Part shown: positions 1 through 7,775 of the stretch, in pieces
How positions within the stretch are numbered: the first letter of the stretch is position 1
How the letters are laid out: each line of letters begins with the position of its first letter
From: Fulvimarina manganoxydans
Lineage (GTDB): Bacteria; Pseudomonadota; Alphaproteobacteria; Rhizobiales; Rhizobiaceae
DNA length: 64,000 nt
Direction of reading: 5' to 3'
Assembly (NCBI RefSeq): GCF_900176465.1
Contig: NZ_FWXR01000001.1
Span: forward strand, 310,001-374,000
The notes under the pieces: model-generated
The model's input: only the letters and a program-made list of their open reading frames with translations
Told to the model about the DNA's origin: nothing
Database searches by the model: none
Made by a program: the position numbers and the translations under genes

Positions 1-1
1 A

Positions 2-754
2 CCGTTGGTGCTGGTCTGCGAACATGCCAGCCCTTTCATACCGGAGGTCTTCGGCCGGCTCGGCCTCGATGAGGAAAGCGCATCGGCCCACATCGCCTGG
101 GACCCAGGCGCGCTCGATGTCGCTAAGGCCATGAGCGAAGCGCTCAATGCGCCTCTCGTGGCTGCCAACTATTCCCGCCTCCTTTACGATCTGAATCGGC
201 CGCCGGAGGCTGCGACCGCCATGCCGGAGCGCAGCGAGACCTACGACGTTCCGGGCAATCGCGACCTTGATGATGCGGCCAAAAAAGAGCGTATCGCGGC
301 GCTGTATCATCCCTTTCACGCGCTGGTTGCCGCGACGATCGAGGATGTCCAGAAGCGGTCCGGTCAGGCGCCGGCGCTCGTCACCATTCACTCCTTCACG
401 CCGGTCTATTTCGGCCAAAAGCGAGAAACCGAGCTCGGCATTCTCTTCGACGCCGATGATCGGCTTGCACAGCTGATGCTGGCGCGCGCGCCGGGCTTTA
501 CGCGGCTGACGGCCGAGCCGAACCAGCCCTATTCGCCGGCTGACGGCGTTCTCCACACGCTGGAGATGCATGGCGCCGAGAAGAACCTACCGCGCGCGAT
601 GCTCGAAATTCGGAACGACCTCGTCGCGACGAAGGCCGCAGCCGACCTCGTGGCGGGTGAGCTTGCCGGCCTTCTTGCCGAGACGATGGCGATAATGGAC
701 CTTGAAACCGGCCGGCTTTCGCGCCCGGCCCCAAAGGCGAGGGCGGTCTGGTGA
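2..754 (+). CDS. N-formylglutamate amidohydrolase-like hydrolase (5' truncated by window edge)
   Basis: The reading frame is open from the first bases of the window, so the true start lies to the left. The visible protein begins with an LVCEHAS motif, followed by HIAWDPGA, a conserved YSRLLYDLNRPP segment and an IHSFTPV motif. These are the conserved metal/active-site blocks of the N-formylglutamate amidohydrolase (FGase) family, and about 250 residues is near full family length. The family hydrolyses N-formyl-L-glutamate, or related N-acyl glutamates, in the cytoplasm. No histidine-degradation genes are visible. Instead its stop overlaps the start of a TRAP permease gene by 4 nt (GTGA), so it is probably cotranslated with the transporter. 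It may act on the imported compound or on a γ-glutamyl intermediate; that role is inference. Confidence 0.8.
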   Translation, partial: PLVLVCEHASPFIPEVFGRLGLDEESASAHIAWDPGALDVAKAMSEALNAPLVAANYSRLLYDLNRPPEAATAMPERSETYDVPGNRDLDDAAKKERIAALYHPFHALVAATIEDVQKRSGQAPALVTIHSFTPVYFGQKRETELGILFDADDRLAQLMLARAPGFTRLTAEPNQPYSPADGVLHTLEMHGAEKNLPRAMLEIRNDLVATKAAADLVAGELAGLLAETMAIMDLETGRLSRPAPKARAVW

Positions 755-1323
755 GGTTTCTTCGCAGCTATATCCGCTTCGTCGACGAGGTGAATTATCG
801 GATTGGCCGGATAGCCATGTACGGTCTCTTCGCGATGATGGCGATCCTTCTCTGGTCGATCATTTCCAAGGCGGCCTTCTCGCCCTCGCTCTGGACGCTC
901 GAAGCGGCGCAGTTCGCGATGGTGGCCTATTTCTTCTTCGGCGGTCCTTACGCGATCCAGATGGGATCGAATGTCCGCATGGACCTTCTTTACGAGAACT
1001 GGTCTCTTAAAAAGAAGGCGGCGGTGGATGCGATCACCATCTTCTGCCTGATCGCCTATCTGTTCGTGCTGCTCTGGGGCGCCTGGGCGAGCTTTTCCTA
1101 TTCGATCGAATATGGCGAGCGCAGCCGCTCGATCTGGCATCCCTATCTCTGGCCGATCAAGCTCGCCCTCGTCGTCGCGACGATCCTGATGATCGCCCAG
1201 GCAGTCTCCGAATTCTTCAAGGACATCCTGCGCCTTTCCGGCGAGACGCCGCCCGGCCGCAATCCCGGCGATCAGCATGACGATCCAGCGAGCCGAACGG
1301 TCGGCGAGGAGACCGGCCGATGA
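751..1323 (+). CDS. TRAP transporter small permease (DctQ family)
   Basis: The protein has 190 residues with four hydrophobic segments (about residues 20-40, 55-75, 95-115 and 135-155), the standard DctQ arrangement. The region around residue 70 (GGPYAIQMGSNVRMDLLYE) matches the usual small-subunit signature in which a polar loop carries Arg and Asp. It starts at GTG overlapping the stop of the upstream hydrolase, and its own stop overlaps the ATG of the large permease (ATGA), so the three genes look translationally coupled. In tripartite ATP-independent periplasmic transporters this subunit pairs with DctM in the inner membrane to drive sodium-coupled uptake of an organic acid. The substrate cannot be read from this subunit. 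Confidence 0.9.
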   Translation: MRFLRSYIRFVDEVNYRIGRIAMYGLFAMMAILLWSIISKAAFSPSLWTLEAAQFAMVAYFFFGGPYAIQMGSNVRMDLLYENWSLKKKAAVDAITIFCLIAYLFVLLWGAWASFSYSIEYGERSRSIWHPYLWPIKLALVVATILMIAQAVSEFFKDILRLSGETPPGRNPGDQHDDPASRTVGEETGR

Positions 1324-2648
1324 GCTATGATCTGATTGCCATCACGATGTTCGCCAGCCTGATGGTGCTGCTGCTGACCGGTCAGCGCGTCTTCGGAGCC
1401 ATCGGCTTCGTCGCCGTCATCGCGGCGCTCGCGCTCTGGGGCGATCGGGGCGGTTTCGACCTCGCCTTCGCCCAGGCGATCAAGGTGATGCGCTGGTATC
1501 CGCTTCTGACCGTGCCGATGTTCATCTTCATGGGCTATGTCCTCTCGGAATCGCGCATCGCCGACGATCTTTACCGCATGTTTCATGTCTGGATGGGCGG
1601 CATTAGCGGCGGTCTCGCCATCGGCACGATCGGGCTCATGGTCCTGATCTCCGCGATGAACGGCCTGTCTGTTGCCGGCATGGCGATCGGCGCAACCATA
1701 GCCTTGCCCGAGCTCTTGAGGCGATCCTACGACAAGCGAATGGTGACCGGCGTCATACAGGCCGGCTCGTCACTCGGCATCCTCGTGCCTCCCTCGGTGG
1801 TGCTCGTCCTTTATGCGATGATTGCGCGCCAGCCCGTCGGCCAGCTCTGGCTTGCCGGTGTATTTCCGGGGCTCCTTATGGCGGGGCTCTTCATCCTCTA
1901 TATCGCGATCCGTTGCCGGATTTCGCCGGAACTCGGGCCTGTGCTGCCCGCCGCCGAACGGGCCGCCGTGCCCCGCGCCGAGAAGTTGCGGCTCCTGGGC
2001 GCTGGCATTCTGCCGCTGGTCGTCTTCGCCGTGATGATCGTTCCCTTCGTCAGCGGCTGGACCTCGCTGGTTGAAAGCTCCGTCGTCGGCGCGGCCGCCG
2101 CCTTTATAGCGGCCGTTCTGAAAGGGCGGATGACGAAGGCGGTCTTCGAGGTCAGCGTGCGACAGACGCTCGCCATCACCTGCATGTTCATGTGGATCAT
2201 CACCGCCGCTCTCGCCTTCGGCGCCGTCTTCGACGGGCTTGGCGCGGTGCGGGCGATCGAGACGCTGTTCACCGAGCAGCTCGGGCTCAATCCGTGGGTG
2301 ATCCTGATCCTGATGCAGCTGTCCTTCCTGGTGATGGGGACCTTTCTGGACGACACCGCCATGCTGGTCATCGTGGCGCCACTCTACGTGCCGCTCGTCG
2401 ACCATCTCGGCTTCGATCTCGTCTGGTATGGCGTCCTCTACACGATCACCTGCCAGATCGCCTATATGACGCCGCCCTTTGGCTACAATCTCTTCCTGAT
2501 GCGCGCCATGGCGCCGCCGGAGATCTCGCTGACCGACATCTATCGGTCCATCGTGCCCTTTGTTCTCATCATGATCCTCGCCCTCGCTCTCGTCATGGCC
2601 TTCCCGCAGATTGCTCTGTGGCTGCCGGCCGAGATCTACGACCTCTAA
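1320..2648 (+). CDS. TRAP transporter large permease (DctM family)
   Basis: This is a 442-residue highly hydrophobic protein with about 12 predicted membrane segments, the length expected for DctM. Family-typical motifs are present: LTVPMFIFMGYVLSES near residue 60, AGSSLGILVPPSVVLVLYAM near residue 150, and a late ITCQIAYMTPPFGYNLF segment near residue 380. The ATG overlaps the stop of the DctQ gene. The subunit forms the translocation path and receives solute from the periplasmic binding protein encoded 53 nt downstream. The order Q-M-P matches many rhizobial TRAP operons. Confidence 0.93.
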   Translation: MSYDLIAITMFASLMVLLLTGQRVFGAIGFVAVIAALALWGDRGGFDLAFAQAIKVMRWYPLLTVPMFIFMGYVLSESRIADDLYRMFHVWMGGISGGLAIGTIGLMVLISAMNGLSVAGMAIGATIALPELLRRSYDKRMVTGVIQAGSSLGILVPPSVVLVLYAMIARQPVGQLWLAGVFPGLLMAGLFILYIAIRCRISPELGPVLPAAERAAVPRAEKLRLLGAGILPLVVFAVMIVPFVSGWTSLVESSVVGAAAAFIAAVLKGRMTKAVFEVSVRQTLAITCMFMWIITAALAFGAVFDGLGAVRAIETLFTEQLGLNPWVILILMQLSFLVMGTFLDDTAMLVIVAPLYVPLVDHLGFDLVWYGVLYTITCQIAYMTPPFGYNLFLMRAMAPPEISLTDIYRSIVPFVLIMILALALVMAFPQIALWLPAEIYDL

Positions 2649-2701
2649 AACCCAGAGATCGGTCGGAGCCTTGCCGGCCGGAACCCGAACGGAGAGATGA
2701 C

Positions 2702-3739
2702 ATGACGACAAGACGCAAGTTTTTGACGAGCGCTGCTCTCGCGGCCCCGGCGACTCTCGCAGCCCCCTCGATCCTCAGAGCGCAGGAGCCGATCCGCTGG
2801 CGGTTCCAGACCTATGCGGGCGCCGCGCTCGGTGAACATGTCACCAAGCCGATCGTGGATTACATCAACAAAAACGCCAATGGCGAGTTGGAGATCGAGC
2901 TCTACAACGCCGATCAGCTCGTCCCGACCGGCGAGCTGTTCCAGGCCCTTCAGCGCGGCACGATCGACGCCGTCCATTCCGACGACGACTCCATGGCCTC
3001 GCCCACTCCGCTCCGGGTCTTCGGCGGCTATTTCCCCTTCGCCACCAAGTCGATTCTCGACGTTCCGGTGCTCTTCAACCAATATGGCCTCGCCGATATC
3101 TGGCGCGAGGAATATGACAAAGTTGGCGTGCAGTGGCTGTCCTCGGCCGGCCAGGACCCCTGCAACTTCAACACTAAGAAGGAAATCACATCGCTCGCCG
3201 ATCTCGAGGGCTTGCGGCTCTACACCTTCCCGACCGCCGGCCGCTTCCTGCAGCAATTCGGCGTCGTACCGGTCAATATTCCTTACGAAGACGCGGAAGT
3301 CGCCGTCCAGACCGGCGAGCTCGACGGCATGGCCTGGTCCGGCATCACCGAGGATTACACGGTCGGCTGGGCGGACGTCACCGACTACTTCCTGACGAAC
3401 AACATCTCCGGCGCCTGGATCGGGTCCTTCTTTGTCAACAAGGATCGCTGGGCCGAGCTGCCGGAGCATCTGAAGTCCGTCGTCATGGCCGGCATCGAGG
3501 CGGGGCATTTCTACCGCAATCAGTGGTATTGGGGCGGCGAAGCGCGTCTGCGTGCGACGGGCGACAAGCTCGCTTTGCGCACGGTGCCGGCTGCGGAGTG
3601 GAAAACGGTCGAAGACGCCGCCGTCAAGTTCTGGGACGAGATCGCGCAAGAAAGCGAGACCCATCAGAAGGTCGTCGATATCTTCCGCCAATACAACCAG
3701 GTCATCAACGCCGCCGGCGCGCCTTACACCTTCGATTGA
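2702..3739 (+). CDS. TRAP transporter substrate-binding protein (DctP family), Tat-type signal
   Basis: This is a 345-residue periplasmic binding protein. The ATG at 2702 is chosen because GGAGAGATGAC lies directly before it and the N-terminus is a proper export signal. Residues 1-26 contain TRRKFLTSAAL, a twin-arginine motif followed by a hydrophobic stretch ending near LRAQEP, so export probably goes through Tat, as for many DctP proteins. The mature part shows the lobe-crossing segment LEGLRLYTFPTAGRFLQQFG (residues about 168-187), whose Arg normally grips a carboxylate. A long alternative frame running in from inside dctM is not a credible start. The binding site would decide the substrate, which is unknown here, but neighbouring genes suggest an amine, amino alcohol or glutamate derivative. 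Confidence 0.92.
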   Translation: MTTRRKFLTSAALAAPATLAAPSILRAQEPIRWRFQTYAGAALGEHVTKPIVDYINKNANGELEIELYNADQLVPTGELFQALQRGTIDAVHSDDDSMASPTPLRVFGGYFPFATKSILDVPVLFNQYGLADIWREEYDKVGVQWLSSAGQDPCNFNTKKEITSLADLEGLRLYTFPTAGRFLQQFGVVPVNIPYEDAEVAVQTGELDGMAWSGITEDYTVGWADVTDYFLTNNISGAWIGSFFVNKDRWAELPEHLKSVVMAGIEAGHFYRNQWYWGGEARLRATGDKLALRTVPAAEWKTVEDAAVKFWDEIAQESETHQKVVDIFRQYNQVINAAGAPYTFD

Positions 3740-3764
3740 TCGCGCAGGTTTTCGATCGATGATC

Positions 3765-3791
3765 GGACGGCTCCTGAAATGGGGGCCGTCC
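3765..3791 (+). terminator. Inverted repeat between dctP-like gene and GS-like gene (weak terminator/attenuator)
   Basis: A GGACGGC arm (3765-3771) and a GCCGTCC arm (3785-3791) form a hairpin in the 68-nt gap before the glutamine-synthetase-like gene. It is followed by TTGCTTTG rather than a clean T-run. It could reduce read-through and so set the ratio between transporter and enzyme mRNA. Confidence 0.4.
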
Positions 3792-3819
3792 TTGCTTTGA
3801 GCCTCGCATGGAGATGAGA

Positions 3820-5184
3820 ATGGCCGACGGATTGTCTTTCAGCGCCCTTAAGGAGAAGGTTCGAGAGGGGACGATCGATACGGTGCTCGTTTGCATGGTC
3901 GACATGCAGGGGCGCTTGATGGGCAAGCGGTTCCACGCCGAGGAATTCGTAGAAACGGCCCATCACGAGACCCATTGCTGCAACTATCTTCTGGCGACCG
4001 ATCTCGAAATGGCGACGCCTGACGGCTATGCCTCGACAAGCTGGCGTCAGGGCTATGGCGACTATGTTATGAAGCCGGATCTCTCGACGCTGAGGTTGAT
4101 GCCCTGGCTCGAGGGAACGGCGATGGTGCTCTGCGACGTGCTCGATCATCACCATCACGAGCCGGTGCCCCACTCGCCGCGAGAGATCCTGAAGCGGCAG
4201 ATCGCCCGTCTGAAGGCTCATGGCCTGACGCCGATGATGGCGACGGAGCTGGAATTCTTCCTTTTCCGCCACTCCTATGGCGATATCCAGCGCTCCGGCT
4301 TTCGCGATCTTGAGCCGATCAGCCTCTACAATGAGGACTATCACATCCTCCAGACCACCAAGGAGGAGCATGTGATGCGCCCCTTGCGCAACACGCTGCG
4401 CAAGGCGGGTATTCCGGTCGAGAACTCCAAGGGCGAGGCGGAGACGGGCCAGGAAGAGCTCAACATCCGCTATGCCGAAGCGCTGCTTTGCGCAGACCAT
4501 CATACAATCGCGAAACACGCGGCCAAGGAGATCGGCTGGGCCAAGGGCCATGCGGTGACCTTCCTGCCCAAATGGCACCACGCCAAGGTCGGCAGCGCCG
4601 CCCATATTCATATGTCGCTGATGAAAGACGGATCGAACGTCTTTCACGACCCTGACGGCGAGCACGGCATGTCCGAGACCATGCGCCATTTCATGGCCGG
4701 CCTCATCGCCTATGCCGCCGATCTGACGGTCTTCCTCGCCCCTTACGTGAACAGCTACAAGCGCTTTGCAAAGGGAACCTTCGCGCCGACCAAGACCGCT
4801 TGGTCGATCGACAATCGCACGGCGGGCTTCCGGTTGGTGGGCGAGGGGACGAAGGCCGTGCGCGTCGAATGCCGGATACCGGGCTCCGACATGAACCCCT
4901 ATCTCGCCCAGGCCGCCATGCTGGCGGCGGGGCTGAAGGGGATCGAGGACAAGCTGACCTTGGAGCCGCCGGCCGGCGGCGACATGTATGAGAATGACAG
5001 CGTGCCGGAAATTCCGCGCACGCTGCGCGCGGCGACCGAGACCTTGCGCAGCTCGTCGCTTGCCCGCGAAGCCTTCGGCGAGACAGTGGTTGCGCATTAC
5101 GTGCGCTGCGCCGAATGGGAACAGGAAGAATTCGACCGCGTGGTCACCGATTGGGAAATCGCGCGCGGCTTCGAAAGAGCTTGA
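3820..5184 (+). CDS. Glutamine synthetase-like γ-glutamylamide ligase (GlnT/PuuA/IpuC type)
   Basis: The protein has 454 residues from the ATG at 3820; GGAG lies 6 nt upstream of it, which is better spacing than for the in-frame ATGs at 3808 and 3814. Glutamine synthetase hallmarks are in order: ATELEFFLF (metal-binding Glu), ETGQEELNIRY, AAHIHMSL (His of the active site), NSYKRF, and WSIDNRTAGFRL followed by VECRIPGSDMNPYLA. The sequence resembles class III/GlnT-like enzymes that ligate glutamate to amines, such as PuuA (putrescine) and IpuC (isopropylamine/alaninol), rather than housekeeping GlnA: there is no C-terminal adenylylation Tyr segment. Directly followed by an aldehyde and an alcohol dehydrogenase, it probably γ-glutamylates an amino alcohol or diamine before oxidation. 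The specific substrate is inference. Confidence 0.85.
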   Translation: MADGLSFSALKEKVREGTIDTVLVCMVDMQGRLMGKRFHAEEFVETAHHETHCCNYLLATDLEMATPDGYASTSWRQGYGDYVMKPDLSTLRLMPWLEGTAMVLCDVLDHHHHEPVPHSPREILKRQIARLKAHGLTPMMATELEFFLFRHSYGDIQRSGFRDLEPISLYNEDYHILQTTKEEHVMRPLRNTLRKAGIPVENSKGEAETGQEELNIRYAEALLCADHHTIAKHAAKEIGWAKGHAVTFLPKWHHAKVGSAAHIHMSLMKDGSNVFHDPDGEHGMSETMRHFMAGLIAYAADLTVFLAPYVNSYKRFAKGTFAPTKTAWSIDNRTAGFRLVGEGTKAVRVECRIPGSDMNPYLAQAAMLAAGLKGIEDKLTLEPPAGGDMYENDSVPEIPRTLRAATETLRSSSLAREAFGETVVAHYVRCAEWEQEEFDRVVTDWEIARGFERA

Positions 5185-5192
5185 GGACAGTC

Positions 5193-6566
5193 ATGAATAC
5201 CGCGAAATGCATTTCGCCGATCGACGGCACGGTTTACGCCGAGCGCCCCTATGCCTCTCTCGATGAGGCAAGGGCGAAGATCGCGGCGGCGCGCAAGGCG
5301 CAAGCCGCTTGGGCGGCAAGGCCGTTGGAGGAACGCGTCGCGCTGGTCTCGGCGGGCGTGAAGCGCATCGGCGAAGAGACCGAGCGGATGACGACGGAGC
5401 TTGCCTGGCAGATGGGGCGGCCCGTGCGCTACGGCGGCGAGTGGGGCGGCTTCAAGGAGCGCGCCGACCATATGGCGAAGATCGCCAAGGACGCGCTCGC
5501 CCCGACGATCGTGGAGACGAGCGAGGCGGTCGAGCGCCGCATCCTGCGCGTTCCCCATGGCGTCGCCTTCGTCATCGCGCCCTGGAACTATCCCTATCTC
5601 ACCGCCAACAACACGATCGGACCTGCCCTGATCGCCGGCAATGCCGTCATCCTCAAACATGCCGCCCAGACGCTGCTCGTGGGTGAGCATCTGGTCGAGG
5701 CCTTCACCAAGGCGGGCGTTCCGGAAGACGTCTTCGTCAATCTCGTTCTCGACCATCAGACGACGGAGACGTTGATCGGCGAGCGGGCCTTCGACTTCGT
5801 CAACTTCACCGGTTCGGTCGCCGGTGGCGCCGCGATCGAGAAGGCGGCGGCCGGCACCTTCACGCCCCTCGGGCTGGAACTCGGCGGCAAGGATCCCGGC
5901 TATGTCCGCGAAGACGCCGATGTGGAAACCGCCGTCGCGATCCTCATCGACGGCGCGATGTTCAATTCCGGCCAATGCTGCTGTGGCATCGAGCGCATCT
6001 ATGTCCATGAAAGCCTTTACGACGCCTTCGTCGAGAAGGCCGTCGAGATGGTGAAGGGCTATAAGCTCGGCAATCCGCTCGATCAGGAGACGACGATCGG
6101 ACCGATGGCTCACAAGCGCTTTGCCGAGACGGTCCGCGGGCAGGTGTCCGAGGCGATTGCGGCGGGCGCAAAGGCCCATCTCGAACCCTTCGAGGGAGAC
6201 GACGGCGGCGCTTATGTCTCGCCGCAGGTGCTGACGAATGTCGACCATTCCATGCGGGTGATGATGGAGGAGACCTTCGGTCCCGTCGTCGGCATAATGA
6301 AGGTCAAGGACGACGAAGAGGCGATCGGCCTGATGAATGACAGCCCTTACGGCCTGACCGCTTCGATCGTCACAAGGGACGCGGAGGCCGCCGGTCGGAT
6401 CGGCGAGCGCCTGCGCACCGGTACCGTTTTCATGAATCGCGCCGACTATGTGGACCCGGCCCTTTGCTGGACCGGCTGCAAGGACACCGGCCGGGGCGGG
6501 GCCATGTCGGCGATTGGCTATCAGAACCTCACCCGCCCGCAATCCTTCCATCTCAAGAAAGCGTAA
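5193..6566 (+). CDS. Aldehyde dehydrogenase (NAD(P)+-dependent)
   Basis: A 457-residue protein starting at ATG 5193, 8 nt after the ligase stop. ALDH superfamily motifs are clear: VIAPWNYP (residues about 130), the nucleotide-binding region FVNFTGSVAGG, the general base in LELGGKDPGYV, the catalytic Cys in FNSGQCCCGIERIYVHE, and the late EETFGPVVGI and NDSPYGLTASIVT blocks. Three consecutive cysteines at the active site are slightly unusual; the one after GQ should be the nucleophile or immediately next to it. In context it probably oxidises a γ-glutamylated aldehyde to the acid, like PuuC or IpuH. The adjacent alcohol dehydrogenase would make that aldehyde. Confidence 0.93.
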   Translation: MNTAKCISPIDGTVYAERPYASLDEARAKIAAARKAQAAWAARPLEERVALVSAGVKRIGEETERMTTELAWQMGRPVRYGGEWGGFKERADHMAKIAKDALAPTIVETSEAVERRILRVPHGVAFVIAPWNYPYLTANNTIGPALIAGNAVILKHAAQTLLVGEHLVEAFTKAGVPEDVFVNLVLDHQTTETLIGERAFDFVNFTGSVAGGAAIEKAAAGTFTPLGLELGGKDPGYVREDADVETAVAILIDGAMFNSGQCCCGIERIYVHESLYDAFVEKAVEMVKGYKLGNPLDQETTIGPMAHKRFAETVRGQVSEAIAAGAKAHLEPFEGDDGGAYVSPQVLTNVDHSMRVMMEETFGPVVGIMKVKDDEEAIGLMNDSPYGLTASIVTRDAEAAGRIGERLRTGTVFMNRADYVDPALCWTGCKDTGRGGAMSAIGYQNLTRPQSFHLKKA

Positions 6567-6580
6567 GAGCCGAGACTTCC

Positions 6581-7726
6581 ATGACTTTCACCGCCAATTG
6601 GTCCTATCCGACAGCCGTGCGCTTTGGTGCGGGACGCATCAAGGAAATCGGCGCCGCCTGCGAGGCGGCGGGCATGAAGCGCCCGCTGCTTGTCACCGAT
6701 CGCGGCCTTGCCGACATGGACGTGACGAAGACGACTCTGGCGCTCCTGCGCGATGCCGGCTTCAAGGCCGATCTTTATGCCGAGGTCGACCCCAACCCGA
6801 CCGACCGCAATGTGGATGCGGCGCTCAAGGTCTATCGCGAGGGCGGCTATGACGGCGTCGTCGCCTTTGGCGGCGGCTCAGGCCTTGATCTTGGGAAGAC
6901 GGTCGCCTTCATGGCCGGCCAGACGCGCCCGCTCTGGGATTTCGAGGATATCGGCGACTGGTGGACCCGCGCCGATCCGGCCGGCATTCATCCGATCGTC
7001 GCGGTGCCGACGACGGCCGGGACCGGCTCCGAGGTGGGCCGCGCCGGGGTCATCACCAACACCGAGACGAATGAGAAGAAGATCATCTTCCATCCGAAGA
7101 TGCTTCCCGCCGTCGTGATCTGCGATCCGGAACTCACCATCGGCCTGCCGCCCAAGCTGACGGCCGGCACGGGTCTCGACGCCTTCGCCCATTGCGTCGA
7201 GGCTTATTCCTCGCCGCATTTCCACCCGATGAGCCAGGGCATCGCGCTGGAGGGCATGCGCCTCGTCAAGGATTATCTGCCCCGCGCCTATCGGGACGGG
7301 ACGGACATCGAGGCGAGGGCGCAGATGATGGCCGCCGCCGCCATGGGCGCGACCGCCTTCCAAAAGGGGCTCGGCGCGATCCATGCGATCAGCCATCCAG
7401 TCGGCGCCATGCATCACACCCATCACGGCATGACCAATGCCGTCTGCATGCCGGCCGTCCTGCACTTCAATGCCGAGGCGATCGAGGGTCGGTTCACGCT
7501 GGCCGCTGCCTATCTCGGGATCGAGGGCGGCTTCGCCGGATTTCAGGCCTTTGTCGACACGTTCAACGATGCGCTCGGCGTGCCCAAGACCCTCACCGAG
7601 CTCGGCGTGAGCAATCCCGATATCGATGCGCTGACCCGTTCGGCGCTCGCCGATCCGTCCTGCGGCGGCAATCCGATCACCATGACCGAAGAGAATACGA
7701 GAGCGCTGATCGAAAGCCTGCTTTGA
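6581..7726 (+). CDS. Iron-containing (group III) alcohol dehydrogenase
   Basis: A 381-residue protein starting at ATG 6581. The dinucleotide site is in VVAFGGGSGLDLGK (about residues 91-104), followed by PTTAGTGSEV. The metal ligands of the Fe-ADH family are visible as Asp and His in GTGLDAFAHCVEAY and two further His in AISHPVGAMHHTHHGMTNAV. The family length is about 380. It is the last gene of the left-hand cluster and ends before a strong terminator. The presence of an alcohol dehydrogenase argues for an amino alcohol (for example ethanolamine, aminopropanol or alaninol) as the pathway substrate rather than a diamine, where an amine oxidase such as PuuB would be expected. Confidence 0.93.
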   Translation: MTFTANWSYPTAVRFGAGRIKEIGAACEAAGMKRPLLVTDRGLADMDVTKTTLALLRDAGFKADLYAEVDPNPTDRNVDAALKVYREGGYDGVVAFGGGSGLDLGKTVAFMAGQTRPLWDFEDIGDWWTRADPAGIHPIVAVPTTAGTGSEVGRAGVITNTETNEKKIIFHPKMLPAVVICDPELTIGLPPKLTAGTGLDAFAHCVEAYSSPHFHPMSQGIALEGMRLVKDYLPRAYRDGTDIEARAQMMAAAAMGATAFQKGLGAIHAISHPVGAMHHTHHGMTNAVCMPAVLHFNAEAIEGRFTLAAAYLGIEGGFAGFQAFVDTFNDALGVPKTLTELGVSNPDIDALTRSALADPSCGGNPITMTEENTRALIESLL

Positions 7727-7732
7727 TCGAGT

Positions 7733-7768
7733 GCTGGGCCCCGCTTTCGATAGAGAACGGGGCCCAGC
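7733..7768. terminator. Bidirectional terminator between Fe-ADH and oligopeptidase B genes
   Basis: A perfect 11-bp stem is formed by GCTGGGCCCCG (7733-7743) and CGGGGCCCAGC (7758-7768) with a 14-nt loop. It sits between two convergent genes, 6 nt after one stop and 7 nt before the other, so it can serve both. T-tracts are short. Confidence 0.75.
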
Positions 7769-7775
7769 TTTGAGC

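Noticed and set aside
2192-2701. Long in-frame start of the TRAP binding protein inside dctM
   Set aside because: This is the shadow of dctM in another frame; the Tat signal and ribosome site mark 2702.
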